Shown here piece by piece: positions 40,904-52,444 of a stretch of 64,000 nucleotides of DNA. The notes under the pieces were generated by a model. The model was given only the letters and a program-made list of their open reading frames with translations. It ran no database searches and was not told the origin of the DNA. The position numbers and the translations under genes are program-made. Source of the DNA: Membranipora membranacea. Taxonomy: Eukaryota > Bryozoa > Gymnolaemata > Cheilostomatida > Membraniporidae. Position 1 is the first letter of the stretch. Each line of letters begins with the position of its first letter. The DNA lies in the NCBI GenBank assembly GCA_914767715.1, contig OU612065.1:7192001-7256000 (forward strand), given 5' to 3'.

Positions 40904-43900
40904 TTAGTTTTTGTAGCTTATAATTTTTTTCTTCAAATAATCTTGACACCTGTCTAGTTTGTACATTGCGATACTAACTGTTGAACATGTAGAGCTATAA
41001 GTAGTATGTGGTTCTCCGGCAGCCATCCCTTGAGCTATGCTTGATTCAGGATGTTGGTGAGACGGAGCTAATGAGAGGAGACTAACTTCATCGGTTCGAG
41101 TGACTAGTTCAGTGCACGGTGTCATCGACATGGGTTTTGATGGAAAGTCATTATGGGATGTGTTGAGATTGGTGTTGTGAGGAATAGTTTCCAGGTTGTA
41201 TACTGGGCTAGGCACATCAACCTTTTCATCTGAAATGTAGTCAAAACAGATTTTTTTAAAGTTAAACAACAACAAATTTTGTTTCATAAATTTTCCACCT
41301 CAATCAAGTCATGCTAATCATAGTCAAAACCAAGACCATTATCACAACCAGAATCATCATCATGATATTATGTTGGTCATGTTATAAAGATCCTTATCAC
41401 AGGTAAGAATAAGTGGGTATACACACCACTGTGCTCTGACACTTCACAGCATTTAACCAATGTATGAATTCTGTGGTAACCGAACAATAAAACAGGTGAT
41501 CCATTTTGCTTGCATTGTGGGTGTCTTGAAAGACATACAAGAAATCCTTGTTTAACTCAGAAGGGCTTCACATTAGCTCTTCAACCGCCAGGACAAAGAT
41601 TTGGACAAACAATTGGTAAACAATTTTGATAAAATTCGCCGACTACTTGGTGTTGTCAATGGTAAAATCACACACACCTGACAATTGATCGGGGTTTTGG
41701 CCCAGTCTTAATCCTTCACTTTCTGCTCTGGTGATAAATCTACAATGGCATACAAAATGCTCAGTGTAAGTGCAAATAAAATGTACCCTATAAACAGTAA
41801 TGTAACCATACCTAAAAGGCCGGCTGTAATGATGGATATTCATATTGGGCAGTAAATTAAAAACTTTTCGAGCGATGCCAAAGGTCAAAAGTAAAATTCA
41901 AGGAACCAATTGTCACTACCTTTGGTGTGTGCTTCCTCCCCCATCTTGGGATGGCTCCGTAAGATTGCCTGTGGCGGAGGAGCGTAAGCTGCTGTTGCTG
42001 ACAGATCTCTGATGAGGAGCAGCAGTGTAGGTATGAGCATTGGCTAGAGCTGATCGGGCTGAGGAAGAATCATCACCTGCAATTAACATTACCATTGCGA
42101 TTATCAGGGAAATTAAAACAGCATATAAAGTCAGAAGCTCATCGACATGGAGCTTCTTTTCAGAGTTTCAGCTTCAGTCTTCTTCATTTCGATTGTTACA
42201 GCACATTTTGCAATATATGTCAACCTATCATAATTATCCTATTAGAAGTACATGTATACCTGCTGATGAAGAGTTTTGATTGCTTGTGCTTGAGATCGTG
42301 TCGGAGTATTCCCTGGTTGTGTTGTGTAGGCTTTGAGCTGAGTGTGTTATGCCAGATGTCTCACTACTACTAGAGGTAGGAAATTGAGATTCAACTCTTA
42401 TATTTGGGTCACCAACTTGAGATCCAGAAGCAAAGCTATCACTACAAGGAAATTAAATGTGTCCAAGTACAAATGCATTTTGAAATCTAGACTAGATGAT
42501 CGCCAAATTTGAAGACTAAACTAACTTTTATGTACCATATTTGCTGAGAACTAATGACCACTGTGCATTTGCTTCCACCCAAGTATTGGCAAATGAGGAA
42601 AGTCATGTGCCTGACTATATACCACATCTCTACGATGGTGAATTTGTCTCATGAAAATAAACAGTGACTGCGGTACACTGGCCCTGAACACGACAGAAAT
42701 ACGATTATGATCAATACCTGGGCTTCTGTGTCAAATAACCCTAATTTGGCAGATAGCTTGAACTGGGAACTAAAATAAACGGCATAAAAGAGTCCAATAT
42801 TCTTACCTGCTTATATCTGTATCAGGCGGTGGAGGAGCAAAGCTATTGGCAGGTATTTGGTCCTGAAAAATAAACAGTCTACTTTGTCACCATTTCAAAA
42901 TCTCAAGCCTCCGCACATTTCATCATAAATGGATTGCTAAGCGTTATAATGCATTGCAATATTAATACAGAATTAATACACAAAACAACAAAAACAATAA
43001 AGCCTGAATTCAACTATCAAAGGAAAGGGATAATACTTTGGCTGCTTTGGATTTTCTGCTGCAAAAAGTGGGATAACTTGATAAGCACACAGTTCTGTTT
43101 ACAAACATTTTATTTGTGGTTGGGCTTCATGTTGCCAAACTTGTCAAGAGAGGCTAGGGTCGATGTAGCCAATTTGGGATTTTGAGTGATATACTCAACA
43201 AAGAGCACCTTATTGTCTGCGTCTACAAATATGACCTCTGAGATTCCAAAATTGGTTGTTGCCATCTCATTGGCACATTTTAAGTTTGATTCAAGTGACT
43301 GAATGCCAAGTTGCAACTGTTGGTACAAACATTAGGTTATAGAGAAAACTGAATTGTGAAAATGCTTGGCCTGTCTTGGGAGGCCTGTCCCTCCAACCAA
43401 CAAGGACTGTCAAGACAGGCTAAGCAGAGCTTCAATTGCAGCATAGTGGTGACAGGCTCAATGGTACATGTGTCTATTGTTGACTATTGTTGACTCCTAA
43501 CCGTGTGCCTTCCTGCGGCCGTTAACGTGATATATCGCTTTTCAAAAATATTCATATTGTTTTGGTAATCATGTCTAATAGTTATTTTCACAGTTGAAAC
43601 CTCTCAAATATATGACGTTGAGTCGCAGTGACCTCTGGAAGTTCATTTTCGGGCAAAATGTGCCCTTTTTAAATTGAGCCCTCTGTGCCTTGTTTTTGAG
43701 GTATTTGATTAGTTTATGCTTTCACCATATAGAGGAGGCGTGGGACTAACTGGAGGACTGACATTTTAGTGAAAACTTTATGTTTTTAGCCCGCCTGTCT
43801 TCGAGTAGTTCCTGAGAAACTGAAAAGGCGATAGATCAAGTTAAGATACATACCATAGGGTCATAATATGGATTGTTGAGAATAGTGAGATTAATATTGA

Positions 43901-46900
43901 CAGGTGTTTCATTCCTCTGATGACCAGGATTTGTGTTTACTACAGACGGTTTTGGTTCAGAGCTTTGATTGGTCACATACTGAACATCAGCTTGATGCTG
44001 CCGTTTCTGTCTAAAATAAAATTATTTTGCATTAGATGGGAAACTGCTGAACTTTTTATTCATTTTACACCACTTCATAGGCAGGCATCGCATCACTTGA
44101 ATTAAGGAGTGGAGTATGGAGGGATATTATTTTACTATATACAGTCTATCTTGTTATATAGATGATCAATAGATGAATTCAATATATTATATATATTATA
44201 TATAATTGTGATGGTTTTGCAAAGTTCCAAGTTCAAACATAAAAAAAATGAAGCAATCAGCTTTTGTTGCTTTTGCTTCTGACGGTACATATATATTGTT
44301 GGTATTTATTTGTATGGAAAATCTCAATCTTGACAGTGTGTAAGTATATTGGGTTTGAACAGTCGACACAATACCCTATAGCTACATCAGACTGCAGGAG
44401 AATTCCTAATGTCATAACTTTTACCAAGAAGAGATTTTTTGCACTGGACAATCCTGCATTACGACAGCGGTACTACTATAAAAATACTGGACTATTAAGC
44501 TTCATTTCGAGTCAAGATTTCGACAAAGATACTGGTCGCTGGAAAAATGAGTCGGCAATGACAATGACAAGTGACTAACTGTTGAAATATCCAAAGACTG
44601 GGAATATGAAGGGTGGTACAAAGACTGGGAATATGAAGGGTGGTACAAAGACTGGGAATATGAAGGGTGGTACAAAGACTGGGAATATGAAGGGTGGTAC
44701 AAAGACTGGGAATATGAAGGGTGGTACAAAATGTCTTTTATACCATTATGTATTGGTCCTATACCCTAGAGGAGTTTAGTTAAGCTACTTTAGGGTAGAC
44801 TTAATGTGGGCTAGCTACTATATACACTCCACACTGGATAATTCTATAAAAACATATATGACAACAAAAAATTGAAAAATGACAATGAGATAATAGATAC
44901 CTTTCGATTTCTTTTTCGTGCTGTTGCTGTTGCAGTGCTTTTTTGTTTTTGTGAGCCTGGTCTTTTTCCAACTGCTCATTATGCCGCTTGTCCCTCCATA
45001 GTTCGAGCTTCCTTTGGCGTTCAACACTCTTTTTTTCTAATGTAACTTTTAATACTCTCCAAGAGTTCTTATTATCCTGCAATATCCACCCAAATATTTT
45101 TATCACATTAATAATTGAGTTTGATATTTCATGTGATGTAATTCGAATTATAGTGATCCAAAGATGGATGTCTCACATGAGAATACATGAAGTTTGCTAA
45201 AAAATCAATTTCACATGCTAATTTATCTGTACCAAGAAAGCTACTATCATAACATACTTTCTTTTTTTATCCGGCTATATCTCAAGAACTTGTGTGGGAA
45301 TCAATTCTTGAAATTTTACAGTATGTAATAGGAGACATCGTTAGATTTGTAAAAATGTAAATGGAAATGTAAAAAAGTAAGAAGACATGGGACCATTCAG
45401 CCCTGAGGTTAGGAGTAAAACACCATACTAAAAAGCATGTCGGTTCTACGTTGATCCATTGGTCCCTCTACGTTTAGGGTGTTCAATTATTTTGTGCATA
45501 CTTTGTATCTCGTGGCAATAATAACTTAGCCTACCAAAAATTTAATCAGGAAAATAGCAGTAAACAAAATACCAAAAATATAAACCCGATAGAAATTTTT
45601 TAGCAAGTGGCGTTACAAACATGTCCACAATCCACACATGCTTTGTCTCCATGGTTCTAACTCATAACTCGGAGCTGCTTGGTCAAATTATAAACTGGGA
45701 CACGGCATAGATTGATGAAAAATGCTTCAATGGAATTGTTCATATATACTTAGTTTAACGCACGTTTGGCTGGTTCTCTGAAAGTCGCATGACTTGTCAT
45801 GACACAACACCGTTAGTATCAAATGTTAAGATGCTGTGATTTTAATTTTCATGGTACACATAAAGTTGGCATTTTGTGGTACCTGTGAATATTCAGTGCT
45901 ATTGAATTGAAACCTGTTGATATTGTGTATCAGAAGTAAGCTAACATGAGGTCAGTAGGGTATATATATTTTATCTATAGATGAATGAGCTGTAAGCATG
46001 TTGTCTTACCTGAACATTGCCAGATTTATAGTATATTCCGGTAATTGCACCAACGACTCTTGGCTTTCTCATACTCTTTTCCCAATCAACCCAAACTGGT
46101 ATGAAACACCACTTTTTACTTTCATCTTCAATTGCAGCGGAGATAAAGGTACTTTTCACTAGGCTGCCTGCAATATAGCAAGAGTCAAACATGATAACAC
46201 GGTCGGCTGAAATTTGAGGAATTTTCGGTTGAGTGAAGCATTGTTATGTTGGAGAACCAAGTGATGTGCATGATACATTTGCTCTAGCATGGACTAAAAC
46301 ATTAAACTGATGACTTTCACACTGCATTCAGTGTTTGAAGACGTGAGCTCACGCTGTTCGTTTTGTTACCTAATATTCATTGTGTTTTGGTATGAGATAA
46401 TAAACCTACGGAATCCGTCTTTATCTCCTAGAACTTTGGAAGAGACAAATAGAACAAGGAAAGAGGAATTCTCTATGGCACCATCAAGTATATCATATTT
46501 ATCCATCCCAGCTGGAACCAAAAAAAACGATACAACCTTGATAGAACATGGTACACAGCACAGTCAGAGACATAAAAAAGGTTTTGCATACATAAAAATA
46601 TTAAATGTGTAACTTATGCTGACCTTACTTCTATTAAACATAATTACTGTACTTTCCAATGTGTGCACTTCTCATACTCACGATTTTCCTCCATGAGGTC
46701 GCTAAGAATCGCTATTTTTATCCTTGGAATGTTTTCTTCGGCCTCCGTAATGAACTTTGTGGTTAGCTCATGATCATCTTCATGACTGCTGATAACAATA
46801 TCATAAACTTCTAGATTGGTGCAGCAGTCAGCCATCAGCAGATTATTGTCATTGACCTGCAATATTTTAGTACAAGTGAAATTGCCGCGGCTCAAACAGC

Positions 46901-46919
46901 CGCTTTCAATTGATTTCAT
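40904..46919 (-). CDS. TIR-domain adaptor-like protein (TICAM-like)
   Basis: Eleven exons: 46919-46682, 46511-46370, 46163-46010, 45076-44901, 44010-43854, 43316-43209, 42862-42807, 42441-42260, 42076-41920, 41727-41678, 41229-40904; all phases agree; 581 residues. Residues ~37-165 resemble a TIR domain: EVYDIVISSHEDDHELTTKF (first strand and BB side), PGMDKYDILDGAIENSSFLV (BB loop and helix, then LFVSSKVL), and WCFIPVWVDWEKSM. The order and the DAIENSSFLVLF pattern are closest in my judgement to TICAM/TRIF TIR domains. A charged coiled coil follows (VERQRKLELWRDKRHNEQLE). The C-terminal ~340 residues are Ser/Thr/Asn-rich and probably disordered. No death domain, kinase or membrane segment is visible. 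Innate immune signalling is inferred from the TIR resemblance only. An in-frame TAA 15-17 bp upstream supports the start. Confidence 0.75.
43110..43316 (-). other. Possible alternative terminal exon of the TIR gene
   Basis: If the weak donor at 43208 is not used, the frame of the sixth exon continues for 32 residues (VLFVEYITQNPKLATSTLAS and on) to a TAA at 43112-43110. This would give a protein truncated after the coiled coil. Confidence 0.35.
43364..43425. repeat. Foldback repeat of the GCCTGTCTT family
   Basis: GCTTGGCCTGTCTTG pairs with CAAGACAGGCTAAGC, with one mismatch. The same arm sequence is in the element at 2687-2748. It lies in an intron of the TIR gene. No clear target duplication. 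Confidence 0.7.
44593..44727. repeat. 27-bp minisatellite, five perfect copies
   Basis: The unit AAAGACTGGGAATATGAAGG+GTGGTAC is repeated five times without a mismatch. It lies in the intron between TIR-gene exons 45076-44901 and 44010-43854. The unit is open in both strands because 27 is a multiple of three, but no splice sites frame it. Confidence 0.92.
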
Positions 46920-48599
46920 TGCAAAATAGAAGTATTATAGTTCACAGTGGTCTACTGCTTCACAGAGGTTTATGTTTAGGATTGCTGAGGGGTATATTCG
47001 TGTTTGTTAATTCATAGTGTCAACAATTCATGAATACTGAGAATGGGCAATTATAAGTTTAATAAGTTAACATTTACAGTTTTTTAATTTCTTTTTTGTG
47101 TCACAAAAGGAGAAAACAATCTGGAAGGTAAAACTTACAGCAAAAATTAGATTTCACACTACGCTAAGAAGTAGAGTGAGCTCTCCCAACCCCTACTCAA
47201 AAACGAACCCCAGAGATAACAATGGTATCAATTATATGATATGGTTGAACAATCAGACTGCCTGCCAGATTGTTCTGTTTTACAGAGATTCGCTTATATC
47301 TGCGAGCTGTCCAAGCAAAGAGTGGTTCTCAACCCGCAAGGCTTATTTATGTAGCAAGACCACTCTGACCAGTGGATATCTAGTAATGATCCGAAATATA
47401 CAATCATGCGTCATCAAAACTTGGAGAACATGGGAGCACTTGTTCATTATGCTACAAATAATTTTTATTCGGGTGCAGAGCTAGGCTGCGCTCATGGCAC
47501 CAGGTAGCTTGCGAACATTGTGTATTCAAGATTATTCCGGCTATGTCCCACCAAGGAGTAACAACGATTGCTCCTTAGTCCATCTATCAACTACCTACCA
47601 TGGCATGACTATGATGGTAGTACTGTAGTATAATTCCTGTTGGATACCCCTACTAGACACATAGGCCTACATGACAACGGACAAACACGTCAAAAAGCTC
47701 AAACTCTCAACCCATGGCTGAGCTGCTTCCCAGCAGTGTTATCTTTTGCTATTCTGGATGACCATCATGTGTCTCCAAAGATTGTATGTAGAAGACTCAC
47801 CCAAATCTAGTCCAGCATGTATGTATATCTTCCCTTGAATCTGCCAGGTTTTCTGTGTTCCCTTGACACAGCAGCTGAGCAGCAATGCAATGGAGTGAGA
47901 TGTCATTCATGAAGAATCATTACCCAATGAGATCAAGACGGCTGTAGTTTAATAATAATATAATAGTAGCAAGGAGCTTAATGCTTGATAGTAGTCTACT
48001 TTAGGGATCATAATTATAATACATATGTTGACTTTGAGTTTCCCTGGAGAAAATCAATCTTTCAATCCCCACTAAAGAAGGCCCACTGTGACTATATATT
48101 ATATATATGAGGAGAAATCTCTTTATTGGATGCCGTGTGTGATTGCAACTCCTTGACATGTACCCAAAAAGATTAATTTACTAAAGGTTATACTTGCTAT
48201 AATATTACCACAGATTAAAATGTTATGATTATACAGTCATTGATTATACTGTGGAATTATTATTCCATTGTATGTTTCTTTTGGGAAATTTTGTTTATCT
48301 GATGGCAATGAGTCAAGTTTCATTATTTGTTTCCGAAATGAATCTGTCAAAGCTATTTTGATTGGTTAGAAATGTAAATAGTGCAAATTGGAAGTTGTCT
48401 TGTCATGCTATAAGGTAGCCTGTTTGGCTAGTAGTAATAAGGCAGCCCACATCAGTTTGTCCAAAACTCCCTGCCTACAGCAGATGAGGTGCAGTATGTT
48501 AACAAGTAGCCTACAGTAGATATCTGTATATATCTATAAAGCTGAAACATGAGATCCAATTTTCGATTTGATAGGAGGTCATTCAATGTGAAGCCTGTT

Positions 48600-48680
48600 C
48601 AGATTGCCTTAGTGGTAAGCGCGTCTGCCCATTGACCAGTCGGTTGATGGCTTAAACCCCAACCAAAAGTCGCTTCGACT
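48600..48680 (+). repeat. Possible tRNA-derived SINE head or tRNA relic
   Basis: TTAGTGGTAAGCGCG resembles a tRNA A box and GGTTGATGGCTTAAACCCC a degraded B box with usual spacing. The arms do not form a convincing cloverleaf, so a functional tRNA is unlikely. Confidence 0.3.
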
Positions 48681-49622
48681 TTTACTGATCACACAGTCCC
48701 TTTGTAACATGACTCTAAATAATGGAGGTCTTCTGCATGTTCAACAACACCATATATGCAGATAGAAGAACCCTGATGTATGGTACAGCTCCATGCATGA
48801 GGATGCTGTCACCGGCCACTGCAGCTCTAGCCTTGATCCCGGATTTACTCCACGCTGGGTTACGGGGGGTCAGTGGTTGAAGAGTGGTACAATGACTTGG
48901 ACTATAAAAAAACCTCCTATGCCGGCACATCAGTTCATTGTCAACCCTGACAGACAGCAATATTATTATTAATGTGAAGCGCACAACTAGTCTTTATGGC
49001 AACATTAAATCAACCACTTAAATAGCAATAGCAACAGTGATAAATTTTTTCTGTTAAAAATGATTTGATCAGACCTGATGAGTTTCGATGTCAATAAATT
49101 GTTTATATAATACATTAACTTCAATTTATTAAAACCATCTTTTTATAAATTTTTATAATCCTCAAAATTGTTCCAGCGCAAAACATATTGCAGACCAAAC
49201 ATTAGCCGATGGGTCGACCCTGATTGGATAACCAAACATTTGAAATTCCAATACAAGCCAAGTGGCTATAACATCTATGCAATATTTTGTTTACGAGGCC
49301 CATTTATTTTCACACAAGAAGGGGTGGCCACGATGGAAGGCTACACAATTTTGCTGCTCTGCATTTGGACTCACAAACATCTCAAAATGGCGTCGAAGAA
49401 TTGTTTAGCGCTTCAAATTAGATACAACTTGTTGACTGTGATGATGTGCATGGTTTCGTGAATGGGACCTCTGACAGGGCTCATTCATACACACATTTAT
49501 AATGCGATGCAATGTCAAAACTCATGAACTGAATATCAGCATACTTGGTATCTTAGTTTTCTTTTCTACATTAAAATTTAGTATTATCTATCCTACCTCA
49601 ATTATCCTCAAATTGTCCAAAT

Positions 49623-49663
49623 CACCTTTCAGGGAGTTAGGGACCCAAACTCCCTGCACCTAT
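49623..49663. mobile_element. 27-bp foldback insertion (copy c)
   Basis: The element at 49630-49656 begins CAGGGAGTT and ends AACTCCCTG, like copies a and b near 6262-6323. The flanks CACCTTT (49623-49629) and CACCTAT (49657-49663) match in six of seven positions. Confidence 0.6.
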
Positions 49664-50458
49664 CAATGTCTCAATTGAGTTGTTGTCTTCTTTTTTTATG
49701 AGAGAACAAAACTTCTTAGTGATGTTGCTCTACAGCCAGAATGGGCCATTTTTAAGAAAGAACCTTGTTTCGTTATCATTCATTTCTCCTCCGCAATTAT
49801 TGTTGCTCCATCTCCATGTATATTAATCTTCATCTCCAAATTCTAATATTCATTGTTCAAATATTTCCAGTTGAGAACATCGTAACCTATCTTGTATCAA
49901 ACAATACATTGCTGTACTATTTTCATACCAGTGCATGACTGGCAAATATTTATTGGAACATAATTGAATTGATCAGTTGTCATCTTTAAGAATTCGTAAA
50001 CAACATTTATCAATAATTATTAACTCTGTCAAAAACTGACTAGATATTCCTAGGTCTTCACTGCAATTCTATATGGTAATAAATGTATGAGTTGACAAAA
50101 CAGAATCAGGGTAATCGTCTTTTAATTTTTCTTTCTAAGAATTGAATAGATCAGCTCTTGCAAATACAGTGAACAGTAAACTTTTGAGGTTTCATGGATG
50201 CAAGCATTTAACATAACATATAAAAAAATCTCTACAAGATACAACCGTGCGGCTTGCCAGTGTTGATTTAGAACATGCATTAAATTTTGGCTGGAAAGTG
50301 CATCCATGCGTGATATATCCCGCCTCGGTTCCATAGAGAATACCCTTATTAACATAACATGCACTAGGTAGTGAAGAGGTCGCTAACTTATCAGGCAAAG
50401 ACCTTAGTGTCAACGAACCAATTCAGGTCATTCAATTCTGAGGTCGGAGAGCTGTTGC

Positions 50459-51496
50459 ATGGACAAAAAAACTGTGATAATGACTTCACAATCCTCTTTC
50501 ATGTCAGAGGGCAGGTGGCTGCCGGATAAAAGTATAGACAATTTTATTAAGATTGAAACAAGACGATCGAGCACTTCTTCAGACAAATCTTCACCACATT
50601 CACCAAGCAGTGATGACTTGTCAATCACCGATGGAGAACAGAAAACTGGTAAAAGATATGCTTGTAATGTGTGTGATGCGAGCTTCACTATGGTGGGCAA
50701 TTTGAACAGACATAAGAAGAGCCACCTTAATCACAGACCGTATACCTGTAACTTCTGCCTACGTGGATTCCTCAGAAGAACCAGCTATGTTGAGCACCTT
50801 CGACTTCATACAGGCGAAAAGCCTTATGTGTGTGAGCATTGTAAGCAAACATTTGTGCGAAAGAAATGCCACCAAATGCATATCAGAAAGTGCTTTGGGA
50901 GATATAGCTTAAATGGCTATGAAACACATGCTACTGGTGAGCCAGCAGGTGAGCAGGCTAGCTGCAGTCAATCCGTAAGAATACAGCAAACCAGGCTTGA
51001 GATGTTGGCACTTCAACCTGTCGAGACCTCAATGATACATTTAGAACAGTCAGTTCGATCAAGTACCCAGGATGACAGACCGCTTGACCTTACATTGTCT
51101 CCTACAACAAGACCCCCAACACTTTCAAAGTCATCCTCCCAGGCGGAGTGCATATATCCAAACAAACACCCTCAGCACACGCTGTCAGCCACTGACTACA
51201 GCCCTTCCATGTCTGAACAGGACTATGTGATCGATGCCAGAGTAACCAAGAAGAAAGAAGCCGACACATACTTCATCAAAAGTTCAGTGCATGGTGTGAT
51301 TGAATCTGAGAATACAGGCTTGCTGACATTCTCACAGGGTGATCGCCTCTTGCCTTGCAAACATTGTCAGATATTTTTTGTTGACTGTTATATGTATCTT
51401 CAACACATGGCTTTACATGATAAAACAAATCCATTCTTATGTACTCTCTGTTCAAAAGTGTGCAAAGACGCACAAGAATTCATGATGCACCATTGA
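50459..51496 (+). CDS. Ikaros/Hunchback-type C2H2 zinc-finger factor, intronless
   Basis: Single open frame of 345 residues, with an in-frame TAG at 50405 upstream of the ATG. Fingers: residues 68-89 (YACNVCDASFTMVGNLNRHK), 95-117 (YTCNFCLRGFLRRTSYVEHL) and a C2HC finger 123-145 (YVCEHCKQTFVRKKCHQMHI). The C-terminus (~298-345) is a separate finger pair: LPCKHCQIFFVDCYMYLQHM, then PFLCTLCSKVCKDAQEF, ending MMHH. An N-terminal DNA-binding cluster with a C-terminal finger pair of this spacing is the plan of Ikaros and Hunchback proteins, where the C-terminal pair mediates dimerisation. PLDLT at 208-212 matches the CtBP co-repressor motif. A nuclear transcription regulator, probably repressing, is inferred. 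AATAAA lies at 51560-51565. Single-exon structure could reflect an old retrocopy. Confidence 0.85.
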   Translation: MDKKTVIMTSQSSFMSEGRWLPDKSIDNFIKIETRRSSTSSDKSSPHSPSSDDLSITDGEQKTGKRYACNVCDASFTMVGNLNRHKKSHLNHRPYTCNFCLRGFLRRTSYVEHLRLHTGEKPYVCEHCKQTFVRKKCHQMHIRKCFGRYSLNGYETHATGEPAGEQASCSQSVRIQQTRLEMLALQPVETSMIHLEQSVRSSTQDDRPLDLTLSPTTRPPTLSKSSSQAECIYPNKHPQHTLSATDYSPSMSEQDYVIDARVTKKKEADTYFIKSSVHGVIESENTGLLTFSQGDRLLPCKHCQIFFVDCYMYLQHMALHDKTNPFLCTLCSKVCKDAQEFMMHH

Positions 51497-52444
51497 AATA
51501 TCATGTCTTTTTTTATTTTTTCTATTGAAGTAATTGATAGGTTTGTTTACTTAGGAGTAAATAAATGTCTGTGTCATATTCTTATTGACATTCCACTTTC
51601 GCACAATTTTTAACTCGCCAAACTAGACAGCCGATATGAGCAGCTAAGTACTAAACAGTATAACTCTCAAAAATGCAATGTTATATTTATGCACTCTCTC
51701 CACTGCCCTTTCTATAGACCTTACAATTCATTCCCTTGTGTCAAGGAACAATAACATAGTTTTTCCTGGAATCCATGAATGCCCCTCGCTTTCATGGAAA
51801 AATATTGTTTGCAATTTACAAAGAGATGCAATGAGTTAAACTTTCCCGGAATACACTGCATGAATGATATGAATCAAATTCCAGCGTGGGTGCACAATTT
51901 TAGTTTCGAGGAATAGCAAGCTGGAATAATGAGGTATTGACTTTTCATACAATCATTTAAACAGGTATACTTTTAAAAAAAAGCGGAGCAAACAAATCCT
52001 TATTCAGTGACAGTTCAGTGAACCATTAACATGAATTTAATAGAATATGTTTTGGATTTAAACAAGCATGACTATATCTCAAACAGCAATCATAAAAACT
52101 TACTAATGGTCCCAATAAATCACGTTGTAAATTTTTGAGCTACATTATTGCCAAAGCCACCTGGACACTAATAAGGGCATAATGAATTTGGTCGAAGCCA
52201 AATCTACCTTTGAAAACACATGAGGCAATTCGACATGATTAAAATTGATTACTTTCAACCCTCACGTGCAGCCGAGCATGATGAAACATGTACCACAATC
52301 ACCATACTTTTATTAGCAGTTTACATGGCTTTATTTATAATATTACTTTATATCCTGGTATTACCTCAATTTATGAATGGAGAAATTTGAACAATCAGTT
52401 GAAATGTAAAATAATGTACAAATGTATCCATCTACTATCTACAC
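51497..52444. other. Convergent 3' region, zinc finger to SF3A2
   Basis: It holds the zinc-finger poly(A) signal (51560-51565) and, on the minus strand, AATAAA (plus TTTATT at 52330-52335) ~115 bp past the SF3A2 stop. No coding signal. Confidence 0.65.

Larger units (their letters stand above)
46920..50404. other. Intergenic region upstream of TIR and zinc-finger genes
   Basis: The two flanking genes are divergent. Open frames here (for example 47098-47484 +) show no family resemblance, splice context or homologue. It contains a tRNA-like/SINE-like stretch at 48600-48680 and a foldback at 49630-49656. Confidence 0.55.

Noticed and set aside
43280-43320. LQLGIQSL in the TIR protein as a RHIM core
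   Set aside because: Only the Q-x-G spacing matches; flanking residues conserved in RHIMs are absent.
47098-47484. 128-codon open frame in the TIR/zinc-finger gap
   Set aside because: Starts at GTG, low-complexity mixed composition, no splice context and no recognisable domain.
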